A stretch of DNA of 64,000 nucleotides from Skeletonema tropicum (taxonomy: Eukaryota; Bacillariophyta; Thalassiosirophyceae; Thalassiosirales; Thalassiosiraceae). The position numbers were made by a program, and so were the translations under genes. Below, in pieces: positions 44,261 to 57,319 of this stretch. The DNA is taken from assembly GCA_037178625.1 (NCBI GenBank), contig CM074127.1, positions 5,394,001 through 5,458,000 on the forward strand, given 5' to 3'. Each line of letters opens with the position of its first letter. Position 1 is the stretch's first letter. Under the pieces are notes generated by a model. That model was not told the origin of the DNA. It saw only the letters and a program-made list of their open reading frames with translations, and made no database searches.

Positions 44261-44470
44261 GGAGCAGGATTGGATCCTGCGTTTTGCACAGAATCTGTAT
44301 ATGGAAGCGGCGGGAAAATTGAACTACCGTTTTGTGGTAGGGGAAAAGTGGAATCAATCGCGTTGAGCAGGATTGGATCCTGCGTTTTGCACAGAATCTT
44401 ATAATTGAAGCGGCGGAAAATTTGAACTACCGTTTTTGTGGTAGAGGAAAAGTGGAACCAATCCCTTTGC
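44261..44470 (+). repeat. Tandem duplication, about 105 bp (two units)
   Basis: AGCAGGATTGGATCCTGCG begins at 44261 and about 44366. Each unit contains the hairpin-forming palindrome GCAGGATTGGATCCTGC and ends with AAAAGTGGAA(T/C)CAATC. Confidence 0.9.
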
Positions 44471-45466
44471 AGAGTGGAATCATTTTGAACGAGGATACTA
44501 ACATTGCAGCGTTCCTTTGTTTCTTTTATTGCAGATGAAGGTCGATAGACCGGGTTAAGCAGAGCCTGGTCCTACGTTAAGCATTCTGTGTACGATTTAG
44601 ATCGCGCTGCATCATGGAATCACAACCTCCCCCCTCACCAGAGGTTAAGGGTTAGGTTGGCCGCAGGCACAGATGGTTCTTCTCTGGTGAGAGTGGAGCC
44701 TGCTTCCTTCATCGCTTTGACCAAGCAAGGAATTGACTAGCGCATCTCGCGCGGCGTAGAGTTCACGTTTGATCTCGTTTGATCTCTAGCTCCTAAACGT
44801 GGTACTCACCACGTCAACGCTGGAGGAAGAAGGAACAAGCAAAGGGGACAGAAGCCGGGCTTACGATGAGGCAGGTTTACACAGACTTGCGTCTTACAGT
44901 GAAAGCCATGCTTCGTTTCTCGAAAGCCCTCTAGGGGGCACCGAGAGGGGGTTTATGCCGTGACACGTCACGCCTTTGTTTTGTGATGAAATCTTACGAC
45001 CTTTGCGCGACGCAGGACGGGCAGGAATCTAGAGACTTGGATGGCTCCTTGTTCTCTTTACCTCCATTTATTTGAGAGGATCTCGCCGCCTGGGTCTCCC
45101 GCTCTCTTTGAGAGAGGCCACCCAGGAGGGCCAAGATGACCTGCCTTATCCGGACTGGCAAAGCTAGGATTTCAAAGCTGACATTGGTATTCGTACAGGG
45201 CAAGGGTTGATAACCCCCAATCGTAGTAGGAATATTTTACATTCAACCCAACCTATCACATATCTCACAATCTCACCTACTTCTCCTCTTGGACTTCAAG
45301 AAGCGGTGACGCAAAGACCTCCAGCCGCGCCAAAAAAACAAAGCAAATTTCAAAAAAATGACATGAAAAAAGGAAGGTGCATCTCGACTCTCGACGTCAA
45401 TCATAACATTGACATCGACACCAAGTACTACAATATAATATCCCAACATTAAACCAACCAACCAAA

Positions 45467-48400
45467 ATGGTGAAAGAAAAATACGACCGCAAAAAAGCCC
45501 GAGCAGCAGCCCTAGCAACACTCAAATCACGGCGCCAATTCGAAACCGACACCACTACTACTACAACATCGGCACTCGATTCCTACAATGCGGATATTGA
45601 CAATGTCTATGATGATATTTATGATGAGGATGAGTATCGGAGGAGAGTGGAGAGTGAGAGGTTGAAGGAGGACTTTGTGGTGGATGATGGTGAGTGTGTT
45701 AGTTGTGGGTTTTTGTGTGTATCATGATGTTGTAGGAATGGTGTAATGTATGGGGATGTAGAGTGCATGTCACGTGTATATGTGATTTTGAAGGTCACAT
45801 GAACCGACGCTATCTAGAGTTAGAGAATGATAGTATATGCAGATGTATACGATTGTGTAGTGATATTCATCAGTACGGATCGATCAACTGGCTATAAAGT
45901 ATACACCTGCAAACACTTTCCAGAATTCATTTTTCGACCTACATGACATGTCACTCAACCCAACACTTCGTATGCTTCACATCTCAACATCTTGGCCCCA
46001 AACAGAGGGATTAGGTTACGCCGACGATGGTGAAATTGACATTCGTGCCGTCGCCGCCCACGATGATCAATACAATCATCCCGACGGCGCCAAAAAGAAG
46101 ACCAAGGGGAGTGGTACGGGAATAACCAAGGAGGCGTTGAAAAAGGTAAAAAAGAGGGCTGCTGCTGCTGCTGCTGCAGCTGGGGAGGATGCGACTGGTT
46201 CAAGTAAGAATAAGAGCATGTGGGACTTTGTCAATAAAGGTGTCGTTAGCAGTGGTGGTAGTGGTGCAAATCGAAAAAGTGCTAGTTTGGCAGCAGCAGC
46301 ATCTTCTACCAACAACAATAACAGCAGTAGTCGGATTCGTAAAACTGATTTTTCAGGAGGTGCCAACACATCTTCTTCTACGGCAGATGGATTGGATGAC
46401 TTATTGGATGAATTGGACAACAATGATCATGATGGACCTTTGAGTTACAAACAACGATCTCGGAATATTGGTCATTCGTCTTCTTCTTTGAGAGGAAGAC
46501 AGTCTCGTGGACGTCAGCAGCAGCAACATGTGCAGAGAAAACGACGTGGATATGGTTCAACTTCTTCTTCGGCGACACGTCGAAAGCTGTCATCTTCTTC
46601 GACTGCTATGAAACAATATCATCATCATCATCATCGGAATCAGGGAGGAGAAATGATGACTTCGACTAGGAGGTATGAATCAAAGGAACCGGATTGGAGT
46701 GATCGTGAGGATGAGGATCCGTTTCAAGGCGGTGGTGGTGGTGAGGCCATGGACTTTTTGGAGGATCAGGATCATCATCATGAAGTGGATTTTGGTACAA
46801 GTGGTCAAGAAAATGGTGACGATGATGATGTGGTCATGAAGGATGCAACACAGGGCAAAACTGAAGAGGAGGAAAAGGAGGCTGCTGCATGTTCCAAAGA
46901 AACAGAAATGGAGATGGAGGAGAAAATGTCCAATAATCCGGAACAAGATGCATCATCCTCCTCCCGTCCACGTCCCCGTGCTAGAAAGGTAGGAGGACGT
47001 CTTTCCGCTGCAGCTGCACGTGCTCGTGAGGCACAAGAAAAGGCAGCAGCAGCAGCAGCAGCTGCGAAAGTGTCGGAAAAGAAGGAACGGGTGGTCACAA
47101 TTGATGAATCCAAGAATGAAACTGCCGAGATTATTCGTGTGGATACCACCTCGATGAGTTTCCGTCCCGAGACTGTTGCTGCGGCGAGTGGTGCGGATCA
47201 GCATCAGCAGAGTGGGGGTGATTTGGATTGTATCGTCTTGACTGAGGAGGTGGAGAAGGATGATACAATGGTGGATGGAGAGGTGGAGCCTCCTCGTCAA
47301 TACATTGATATGTTTTGGTTGGATGCCTCGGAACGTAATGGTGTGGTGTATTTGTATGGAAAGGTCAAGGTTCCGATTCAGACAAAGGAAGGAGCCAAGC
47401 CACAGCAGTCATTCACGTATCAAAGTTGTTGTGTCATTATTCCCAACAATCAACGCAACTTGTTTGTTCTTCCACGCATCATCAAATCGGATGCCTCCAA
47501 GGCCTCGTCGGAAGAGGAGGAGGAAGATGCCACAGTAGAACGCTACCCTATCGGTGAAGTTTACAATGAACTCAAATCTGTCTTGCAGCCATCTTGTATT
47601 CCCCATTCTCAAGGTGCCACCTGGGGAGCGAAGCCCGTCACACGTACCTACGCCTTTGAAGACCCATCCATCCCCCGTGAAGAATGTCAATACTTGAAGG
47701 TTGTGTACGATGCCAAGTACCCCGTCCCCGATCGCGACGTGTGCGTTTCCGGAGGAAAGACCTTTGAAAAGATTCTAGGTTCCGGTGCCTCGAACCTTGA
47801 GAATTTTCTCATCAAGCGTCGTCTCATGGGACCTGGCTGGGTCCGAATCTACAACCCCAAAACTCCCATGGGAAATGCTAGTTGGTGTAAGTGGGAGTGT
47901 ACCATCGATGGTCCCAAGTCACTCCAACGATTGGATTTGGTGACCACCGCTGCAGGAGAACGTGTGACTATTCCTGAGTCACCTCCCGTGTCGACTGTTT
48001 CTATCAAGTTCAAGACGGCGGTGAATCCCAAGAGTCACAAGTTGGAAATTGTTTGCGTTTCTGCACTTTTCAATTCCACTGTTCAACTCGATGCTGCGAC
48101 GGAGGAGGCGTTCCGTAACATGAAGCAGTTGACGATTGTCCGTCCATTGAACTTTGAGACCAATGGGACCATGGCCCAATTTCCACGTGATATGGAGAAG
48201 GAAACGAAGAATATGCCCGAGTTGCAGAAATCTCCTAATGAACGTGCATTGCTATCACGACTCTTTGCTCAGCTTGGTAGCTGGGATCCAGACGTACTTG
48301 TCTCTCACAATGGGTGGGGACATGACATCGATGTGTTGCTAAGTCGTTGTGTAGAGCTGAAGGTGGGCATGTGGTCCAAGATTGGAAGGCGTCGTCAAAT

Positions 48401-50927
48401 GAGGCTTCCTCCCGCGTCTCAATTCGGAAACGGAAAGGAATGGGCCATTGCGAATGCACTGGATGGGCGTGTTCTTTGTGATACTTATCTCAGTGCCAAG
48501 GAGTTCTTGAGAGAGACGACCTACTCATTAACTAACTTGTCATACACTCAGTTGAAGTTTGCGAGGGAAGAGATTGAACAGGATGATGTCCCCGGATTTT
48601 GCAGAAAGGGTTCAACTTTTGTCAATTTAGCTCAGCACACGTTAAATGATGCTCAATTGGTGCAACGCCTCATGTTCAAATTGCAAGTGCTGCCATTGAC
48701 GAAGCAATTGACCAACATTGCGGGTAATCTATGGGGTCGTACAATGAAGGGAAATCGTGCAGAACGTAACGAATACTTGCTCCTACATGAATTTCACCAG
48801 TTGAAGTATTTGGTTCCCGAGAAGAGGACTGCGAAGCAAAGGTTGGAAGATTTGGGTGGCGGAGATGAAGGTGGCAGCAACACTAAGGCCAAGTACAGCG
48901 GAGGTTTAGTGCTGGAACCCAAGAAGGGATTGTATGATACCTTTATTCTCCTTTTGGATTTCAACAGTTTGTACCCTTCCTTGATTCAAGAATACAACCT
49001 GTGCTTCACCACGATGGATTGGACCAAAAGTGTAATGCCTCAAGTTGCTGAAGGTGCAGCTCCACAGGCAGATCTACTTCCCCCCCTTCCTGATGAAAGT
49101 TTGGATCGGGGAGTGTTGCCCAGGGTAATTAAGACCCTCGTAGATAGGCGTAGGGCAGTGAAAAAATTGGTCAAGACCGAGAAGGACCAGGCTAAGAAAG
49201 AAGAGGTGAGTGCTTCGATGGAAGCCTTCAATTATCTACATGACATGGTTTTTTGATTAACATTATTCATTGCTCTCTTCTTCAATCTTTAGCTCGACAT
49301 TCGTCAATTGGCTCTCAAACTCACTGCGAACTCGATGTATGGGTGCTTGGGTTTCTCGCATTCCCGGTTTTATGCACAGCCAATCGCTGCCCTCATCACT
49401 GCAATGGGCCGTGAAACGCTCCAGAGAACAGTTGACCTGACCCAAACTACCATTGGACTTGACGTCATCTACGGAGATACTGACTCCATTATGATCAACA
49501 CTCGCATCAGTGACGTCAAAGAATATGCAAAGGTTTTAGAGTTAGGAAACAAAGTCAAACGTGAAGTCAACAGATTGTACAAGACTCTTGAGCTTGAGAT
49601 TGATGGTGTCTTCCGCTCCATGCTCCTCCTCAAGAAAAAGAAGTACGCCGCTGTGACCATGTCTGAAGGACCGGGGGGTAAATTTATCTTTGATAAAGAG
49701 ATGAAGGGGCTTGACCTTGTTCGTCGTGACTGGTGCATCCAATCCAAGGAATCTGGAAAATACATCCTCGATCAGATATTGTCAGGCGATGAGAAGGAAG
49801 TTGTGGTGAATAACATCCATGATCACCTCGAAAAGGTCGCGGAAAAGATGAGGAGCGGTGACCTTCCTCTCGACAAGTACATCATCACAAAGGGTCTGAA
49901 CAAGCATCCGAATGATTATCCTGATGCAAAGGCACAAGCGCATGTTTTTGTTGCTAAGAGGATGGTGGCGGAACACAAACCAGTAACCATTGGAGCTCAC
50001 ATTCCCTACGTGATTACCGAACCTGAGAAGGAAGACGAGCCATCCAATAAGAAGGTTCTAGCGGCAGAACGTGCACGACACCCTGACGAGATCGCCCGAA
50101 GCAAGGGAGCATTAAAGCCTGATGTGGAGTGGTATCTTGCGCAGCAGATCTTGCCTCCGATCTCTCGTTTATGCGAACCTATCGAGGGAACGTCGCCTGG
50201 AATCTTGGCAGAAAAATTGGGACTCGATTCGTCAAAGTACAATTCTATCTCAGTGGATATCAACGAAGATGACATCGTGGATTACACTCCTGCTTCGTGT
50301 TTGCCTGACGAGGAACGCTTCAAGGATGTTGAGAAGTTTGTCATGACGTGTGCAGCGTGTGACGAATCAGCTGAGTTTCCTGGAGTCTTCCGCCTCACAA
50401 AAGATGTGGAGAATGGCATGACATTTGTTCAGTCAGGATTCCGCTGTCCAAATCCCACTTGTGCCCGCCCCGACAATTGGGGAGAGGAAGATGTGGCGTT
50501 CTGCGGTGCAAAGGTATTGAATAAGATCAACATGATGAAGAAAGAAATGCAGAAGAAGTATTATGATGGACTTGTTCAATGTGATGATCCAATGTGTGGC
50601 TTGGAAACCAGGCAGCTCTCGGTATGTGAAGGCTGTTGCCTCAAGGCCGGTTGTAATGGACGCATGAAGCTCGTGTACTCCGAGTCTGCGCTCCAGACAC
50701 AGCTCAAATATTTTGATTCCTTGTTTGATATTGAGCATGCTTGCAAGCAACTCTCGAAGACTAAAGCGACTATTACGGAGAAGGAAGTGCTAAAGAATTT
50801 GAGAAAAGATGACAAGAGCACCTTCAAGCTATTGCATGGCTTCACTAGTGACTCTTTGAACAAAAGTGGATACAATTGGGTCACCAATCAATTTTTCCAA
50901 ACCCTCTTTGGGGGTATCAGGCCGTAA
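45467..50927 (+). CDS. POLA1: DNA polymerase alpha catalytic subunit, 3 exons
   Basis: Exons 45467-45689, 46006-49205 and 49293-50927 join in phase to give about 1685 residues. The introns are 316 nt (GTGAGT...ACAG) and 87 nt (GTGAGT...TTAG). The N-terminus has the family-typical basic RKKAR start and, across intron 1, the [13 protein letters not shown] sequence. Residues about 120-420 are low complexity (Ala, Ser, His, Gly runs). The B-family core follows: an exonuclease-like region with [19 protein letters not shown], which in Pol alpha lacks proofreading activity; motif [15 protein letters not shown]; motif [14 protein letters not shown] directly after intron 2; motif [11 protein letters not shown]. 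The C-terminus carries the two cysteine modules (CAACDE...CPNPTC and CDDPMCG...[10 protein letters not shown]) that bind zinc or iron-sulphur and the primase/B-subunit. It acts with primase to start nuclear DNA replication. No damage was seen. Confidence 0.96.
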
Positions 50928-51286
50928 TCTGTGTTAGAGTTCACTGCCTTCCCTATTCGTCGATTAAATATTTTAATACTACTTATTTGAATCTGGTTCT
51001 TGCCAACATCTGGAGCGAGGGTGTCTGATTACTGAACACTGGTTAGATGTACATATCCTTATCTGTTAGCTACACATTTTTCACTGCTGCTGACTTAGCA
51101 AGCCTTCTCCTACAATACAATAATATATGTACTTGCCTTCTTTTAGCTTAGCTGAATAAGCCAGCATCTGTCAGTTCAAGAAATTCACCTGACCATTCAG
51201 AAAGCACCGCGCCTTCATTCAGCTCATCTCTGATGAGCCAGTTCTTTAGCTCTCTCTCTAGAGAACGCTAGAGGAAAAACTTACTA
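50928..51286. other. 3' flank of Pol alpha
   Basis: No gene. ATTAAATATTTTAATA near 50964 could serve as an A/T-rich 3'-end signal. Confidence 0.4.
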
Positions 51287-51870
51287 AATTCGTCCTCTGG
51301 AAATGAATACAATACAGTCGGAAATGACCCTATCATCCTTATATATCTGTGATATGACTTCACCATACCACTGCAATATTATTTACTCCTATGCACGTGC
51401 GCACTGCGAACGGCACTGTGCAGAAATGACCCTCTTAATCCGTGATCGATTACATCCTTATAAGTAATTATCTGATGACCCCGCTCGCTCACCATCACCA
51501 CCCAGTAGCCATATTTTAGCCAAGCAGAGATTTAGACGGAAATAACGGGAGTTCCTAACTAACCGTTCCCCCCTTCTCGCAGGGGGAATATCGGGGGAAA
51601 TTCCCCCGATAAAGGCCTATGTACTTTACATCGAACATACAGGAACTAACTTATTGGCAATTATGTCAAAAGGAAACGTACTAAATTCGTCCTGGAAATA
51701 TATATCTACAATACAGTCGGAAATGACCCTACTTATTACATACATCCTTATATGTATACATATCTGATGACTGTACGGACGCGAACGGCACTGTGCAGAA
51801 ATGACCCTATTACATCCGTGACGTGATTATGTACATCCTTATCTGGTGACCTCGCACCCGCCCAGTATCG
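51287..51870 (+). repeat. Diverged direct duplication upstream of the glycosyltransferase gene
   Basis: AAATTCGTCC(TCT)GGAAAT..., ATACAGTCGGAAATGACCCT and GCGAACGGCACTGTGCAGAAATGACCCT occur first at about 51287-51433 and again at about 51687-51808. Between the copies lies a palindrome-bearing insert (51590-51613, TATCGGGGGAAATTCCCCCGATA). Confidence 0.75.
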
Positions 51871-51975
51871 CAGCCATTATTTTATGCACTGCGAACGGCA
51901 TTTCGCTTGTGCTTTCAATTGTAACTACGAAGAACGAAGTTGGTCGATGAAATCAAGCTGTCTATCTACTTGAAA

Positions 51976-53291
51976 ATGACTGCAACGAAACTAAACTCAT
52001 TGATTGAGATGATGCTACGCAGTTACAGTCAACCTTATTCACGGCGCAAACTCATTCTGATCCTCTCTTCAATCGGCGCTCTTCTCGCAATCGACGCTCT
52101 TCTCGGCACAACATTATTTTTCAGTCAGCCGTTAGAAAACGATCTGAATCGTCAATTGCTAGCTGCACCAAATAATGCTCTACGCTCCTCTTCTTCGTCG
52201 GAGTTGTCTGCACACCAGGATGATAGGAATGGCGCTAAAACGATCTCGTATGTCACTTCATTCTGGGCGAGAGAACGACCTACAACAAGAGTGATTCCAC
52301 ACCGCAGAGAAATGGATGCAGCTTTACTGGCCAACATTTATAACCCTCACATCGATCAAGTGGTTGTATTTCTCGACGGGGTATCTACCGGTGATGAGGT
52401 TGACGAGGAACATAAATCATCCTGTGATCATTTTCATCGAGATATGGCGGAAATCAGACATCGATTTCTCAAGCTGACTAATTCTGCAAAAAGGCATCGT
52501 AATGGCGTAGACCCAATGTCAAAAGTGGAATGCGTTGACGTCGTCACTGGGCAGCCTACCTATCATCAAATGTTCCTTTATGCGCTATCGGACGTCGTCA
52601 CAGGAGATATAGTAGTTATGGCCAACGCTGATATGGTATTTGATGATTCTATTTCCAAGGCGAAGAAATTGAAGGAGGACGTGTTAGCTGTACTGGGAAC
52701 ACGGGGATTCTCGCTGGACATTCCTGCATCGACAAAACAATTCTATGATGCCATAGTGAGGTTTGCAGGGTCATCTCAAGAACTGAAAGATAGGGATGTC
52801 GACCAGTGCAATAACAATCATTGGTCATGGGTAAGTAATCGATCAAATGAATACTTTCACTTACTCATGAATCTTTCACTTAACCCCATAAACTCCTCCT
52901 TTGCCAGGATACATGGATTTTCCACAAGAAGTCAATCCAAGGGAGCCTACAAGAGGAACATTTTCAGAGACCAAATATCAAGAATGAAATGGCGTTCTTT
53001 TATATGAATGAGAATGGTGCTGAAAATGCAGCGCTATGGGCTATGGAACAATCTGCTAACTTCGCAACAACCTACAATGCATGTGATGAAATACAGTCCT
53101 GGTCGTTTCATTTGACGCCAAAGACACATCATGACCAGGGAACTCCGTGGCCAGCAGGAGATCGTGGAATTGGCCGAAATCCGAATAGAAGGCTCGTTCC
53201 TTGGCCTTGGGGCGGATCTGAAAGAAGGACGTGGTCTCCTCCGTATGCTTCGAAACGGTGTGAGAAGGAAAGTGGTTGTTTCTACGAATAA
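51976..53291 (+). CDS. Type II membrane glycosyltransferase-like protein, 2 exons
   Basis: Exons 51976-52830 and 52908-53291 are joined across a 77-nt intron (GTAAGT...CCAG) into about 412 residues. I chose the first ATG (MTATKLNSLIEMM). Residues about 23-50 (LILILSSIGALLAIDALLG) form a single membrane anchor, giving a short cytosolic tail and a luminal catalytic domain typical of Golgi enzymes. Residues 85-180 (ISYVTSFW..., VVVFLDGV) look like the nucleotide-binding half. GDIVVMANADMVFDDS contains an NAD-M-x-F-D stretch that could be the metal-binding DxD-like motif. After the intron, DTWIF continues into a region with a Trp/Pro-rich end. The family is inferred from layout and motifs, not a recognised named enzyme. 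Confidence 0.6.
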
Positions 53292-53675
53292 GGATTTGGA
53301 TTTGCTCATGTGACAATAGTGGAGAATAACGATGCCATCCTCTTGACTCTTCGTCGCTAACATCAGTTTTAGGCCATACATTAGCCTGCCTATGTTGAAA
53401 TGCTCTCTAGCTACGTAACAGTTCGGTGTCTCTCTCTTGGTATTCTCTAGTACAATTGTACTCAGTAGATAATGGTCTTAAAGCTCTATTTTACGTTATT
53501 GCTCTCTCTAGAAAAGTGAGCTTGTCAGAAATGCCTGGCTGTGTTTGTGTGTGTTTGCATTTATGACTCAATGACCGATGACCCTGGTTCGTGAACCCCT
53601 ACTTGATTTATTTGTTCGTAGTTGTTCCTTCGAACTCAGTTCTATTTACAATCCGTGGTAGTCGTAGTATCCCTA
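53292..53675. other. 3' flank, no gene recognised
   Basis: No feature beyond short T-rich and TCTC stretches. Confidence 0.4.
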
Positions 53676-53934
53676 GTGAGTTTTGGGGGGGCTATTTTTG
53701 TGGATGAGATTGAATATTCAATCTCATCTGCCTCAAAATTAGTATTTGTAGCTCACGTGCATGCACATAAAAGAGCTACCGCAGCAATCTGAGAGTCGGT
53801 CGGCCCAGTCCAACCCTCCCGCCAATTTCTTACCGCGCGCGACAAAAACACGCGATAACGGCTTCTGGCGATGGATGAGATTGAATATTCAATATCATCC
53901 TGGATGAGATTGAATATTCAATCTCAAAACTCAC
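53676..53934. mobile_element. 259-bp MITE with TA flanks and internal palindromes
   Basis: Ends GTGAGTTTTG and CAAAACTCAC are perfect inverted repeats and are flanked by TA on both sides (53674-53675 and 53935-53936). Three copies of the palindrome GATGAGATTGAATATTCAAT(...) lie inside, one next to the left end and two next to the right end. The TA duplication fits a Tc1/mariner-type MITE. Confidence 0.8.
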
Positions 53935-53936
53935 TA

Positions 53937-56036
53937 TATAGGGGTATTGATACTGTACCTTGACCGTAGTGTGGATAATAACGTAGAAAATGACAGATTT
54001 GAGATGGGAGTCTCACATGGTAGGTTTCCACTAGGGGGCTTGGTGGGTGAGCAGCCAGGCAACACTTCAATATTACTGACACGCCAGAATGAAAGCAACG
54101 ATAGCATTTGCTCCAATAAAAACATTATATACTGTTAATATAGACTTATGTCAACGGAGATTGTGATGAATCCTGACCTCTACTTTGTATCATTGCCTAT
54201 CTTTTAGCATGGCATCAATTATCTTCGTTTCATATCCATAAAACTCTCTTATCTCGTCCATCGCAACATCGTAATGAATTCCTTTATCACATAGACGCTC
54301 CATACAGTCCTAGACAACTTTCTTCTCGAATATTTCTGTCGAGTTTCGTTATCTTGCTTTCGTTCACACCGAGTGAATTGTGTAGCAGGTCTTGCTCCCG
54401 TGCCGACCGAGTCTATAATATTCAGTCCAAAAGCGTGCAGCAGCATCGGGCTGCTACAAGTATTGCTGGTTTCTACCCTTCACCGCATGACCATGTGACT
54501 GCACACTTCACATTCCTTGCTCGAGCATCCATTTGAGAGCCTTGAACTCAAACACGCACACTTCACCATATTATTCCATGGAAGACTGTCATGAAATCCA
54601 TAAATTAGGAAGCTTGATGCTTCCCTTTTTCTTTCATAGTTGATTTATTGTAGACAGTGAATTTCAACTCGCCTGCATCGAAATTGACGGTGCCTTTGTC
54701 CACATCGAGGCCGCTGCTGCCGCCGCTGCCTGCCGCCACAACACCGACCGGCGGTGATGTCTTTTTGAACTTGGATTGTTGCTAAGATGCGGCTGGCCGC
54801 CGCCCTCTAACAGGCGGCTGCTTCTTGCTCCTTCTCATTGCTACTCGTCGACGATGCTGCTTTGACCATGGTGATGGTCTTGTGCTTTTGACGTGATGCT
54901 ACGGGCGGCTCAAAATAATTCATGGTGCGATACAGGTTTTACAGAAGCCCGCTCCAGAATGACAAAATCACATACTGTAGGAGTTCCTACGCAGACTGTT
55001 GCCACTTTTAACTAGCGCCGTACCCGTCAAGTGACAGAGTACTTGGCACAAATGGCGCCACTAAAACAAATCACTAGCTTTGAGAGACCTCCGTACCGGC
55101 AACGTGTACTGCATTCAAGTTAAGCTGGTGGGGGGGAGGAGGGAAGTAGAGAATGAAAGCCAAGGTGAAGAGAGGAACAGCAGCTGGAAATTTGTACGGC
55201 GGTCTGTCAACGATTGTCACTTTAGCTTGGAGAAAAATCACTACAGATCCGCTACGTACAAGATTTGGCTGGGAAGAAAGCAATGATCCAGCAAGCTTAC
55301 AACTTTCTTTGTCAGCAAATTCATCGGTCAAGTCTACTGTCAAAGCAATCACTGTCGAAGTTGATCATCAATATCGTTGCTTGTGGCAGAGAGTCGATTT
55401 TTTTCCCCACCCACCACCCTATTTGGTATTATTGGTATATGCGTCCCTTGGAGGTTTTCAGACGCGGTTCTGAAGATGTTCTGTCGTTAAACCTGTTGGG
55501 TCATCCATACTAGCCTCGATTGAGGTATGGCTAAAATTTGATCGAGTAAGCGGGCCCTTGTATCTTATCCACGATAAAAACAGAGTGCAAAAATTGAAGT
55601 GCTGTTTGAGTTGGATTCCACTCTTCAATGCACATCTGGGATACAAGGTTCTCTCTGAAATTTCGAAGTGAATAACGAGGATCGAAGCGAGATTGGTTCC
55701 TCTACAAGTCAAGGACCCAATCTCAAGATTCGGCAAATCCCCTCTACAAATGCCTAGATCAAGGCCTCACTGATCTAGATATATCAAGATAGGAATTCGG
55801 GCTGGGCGAATTCCCCCCTAAATAGTTTTCAGAGTTATCGCTGGTTGCTAGCTGCGATGCTCTGCGGTTCATGGCTCCGAGAGACAACTCTCGGTTTCAC
55901 GTTCTTCTTTAGTTCACTACTTAAGGTTATTGGATATTTCTTACTTCTGTCTGTTTCCCGCTTCAACTTGACTTGATTGAATGATATATGACGCACCCAC
56001 CCAAAATGTGATTTTCAAGAGGTACGGCATGAAACG
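53937..56036. other. Gene-poor stretch
   Basis: A GC-rich patch at about 54690-54760 (CCGCTGCTGCCGCCGC) and several short frames are present, none with a recognisable domain. The 106-codon frame at 55153-55473 overlaps others on both strands. Confidence 0.4.
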
Positions 56037-56042
56037 GTACAA

Positions 56043-56796
56043 GGGACCTGCCGCGAACTAGACCCCCCGGGGGGTCTAAAAATTTTGGCTAGTCTGCTCT
56101 AGGGGGGTCTAACTTGAGTTTCACCCAAGAGACCCCACCACCTCCCAACACCACCATGCCGACGACATCATGATGTTGTGTATTGATGCAGTGGCTGACG
56201 GATCTTGTTAAAAATCGCGAAAGCATCCGTTGGATTGCCCGCCGTCGTGTGGCAAAGCCATATGATAAGTACATCTGATTACGGGGCAACTACTCTTGTT
56301 CAGGTTGCCAACAAGGCATATGATCTTGGTTTTCCTTTCACGTTTGGTGACTTCTTAACATCAGAAGGTGTTGGCGGTACTATTGCAGAATCTCAGAAGG
56401 TGAAAATGGATCAGATGGCGGATTGGCATAACAGCAACAGCCCTTTCCTTACACACATGTGCAAGAAGGAGAAAACGTATTACAAGATTGTCAAGAAGCA
56501 TAGGCAAGAAAAATACACAGTGTCAAGTGCTTGACCAAAAATAGGAATAAAAAATGCACCACCAATATTATGTGCAAGCCATGCTGAGCAGAGCACGGAG
56601 CTCCTATCTGTTCTGCACACAAAAAAAAGTAGATGTGAAGACATATAAACGTGTAATTGATCCCCTAGTGATCGCCTTACTACGTTACCTACTAGTCGAA
56701 ACCCGAGGAGGGGGGTCTAAATATTTTGGCTAGGCTGTGATTTGGAGGGGGGGTCTAAGCCGACCAGGGGGGTCTAGAGAGTTCGCGGCAGGTCCC
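56043..56796. mobile_element. 754-bp TIR element with G-rich ends
   Basis: The left end GGGACCTGCCGCGAACTAG and right end CTAGAGAGTTCGCGGCAGG are inverted repeats. Beyond them, GGGGGGTCTAA and AATTTTGGCTAG(T/G)CTG / ATTTTGGCTAGGCTGTG are repeated near both ends in a mixed orientation. Outside, GTACAA and the complement of GTAC-AG extend the symmetry by a few bases. A small reading frame lies inside. Confidence 0.65.
56205..56534 (+). CDS. Short frame inside the TIR element, function unknown
   Basis: About 110 codons are open, with the first ATG at about codon 20 (MISTSDYGATTL). It contains FTFGDFLTSEGVGG and a basic end (CKKEKTYYKIVKKHRQEKY). The composition is protein-like, but no family is recognised; it might be a captured exon of a host gene. 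Without an upstream start or splice site I cannot define a full gene. Confidence 0.3.
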   Translation: MLKIAKASVGLPAVVWQSHMISTSDYGATTLVQVANKAYDLGFPFTFGDFLTSEGVGGTIAESQKVKMDQMADWHNSNSPFLTHMCKKEKTYYKIVKKHRQEKYTVSSA

Positions 56797-56810
56797 TGCC
56801 CTGTACATAT

Positions 56811-57319
56811 TAGGAGTATACTTACCTACATTCGTCTTTTAAATCGCAGGTAGCGGATGGAGCGGATGAGCTTTCAATGGCTCTCTCCTTCCCCCATTTC
56901 CCCTGCGCCTCGTCGCGCCACTTTCTTTACCATTTTGACTTCTTCGGGAGTACCAATTGAGATGGATTCCCAATTGTTCTCTGTTCCAATGCTTCTGCAG
57001 TCATCGGTCATACATAATACTGTCTCATGTCCGTCTAATTCCACCGTGGAAGACCACGTCAATCAGGATCCAAAGATCCTCAAAATCGGCAAGCAGTCTC
57101 CTCAGTTTTGTTTTCGACAAGCAAAAACATTGCAATCGAGAACACCTCTAGTATTATCACCGATTTTGATAGCCATTGAAAGTTTTTTTAGGTAAGCATA
57201 TGACGGATCGGATTATTCGCAGAATGCTTGATAATATTGGGATTTGGCGCTGTTCGTGAGTCCTTTTTTTGAAGGAATTATTGCGAAAGGTATCGCGTCG
57301 GAAACACAACACAACCAGC
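56811..57319. other. Spacer between TIR element and satellite
   Basis: The 112-codon frame at 56857-57195 (MERMSFQWLSPS) is open but shows no domain and overlaps a reverse frame. No other feature. Confidence 0.4.

Larger units (their letters stand above)
42248..45466. other. Gene-poor stretch between duplications and Pol alpha
   Basis: Apart from the tandem repeats listed separately, I recognise nothing. The 165-codon frame at 42459-42956 lacks domain similarity. The last 200 bp before 45467 are A-rich and should contain the Pol alpha promoter. Confidence 0.45.
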
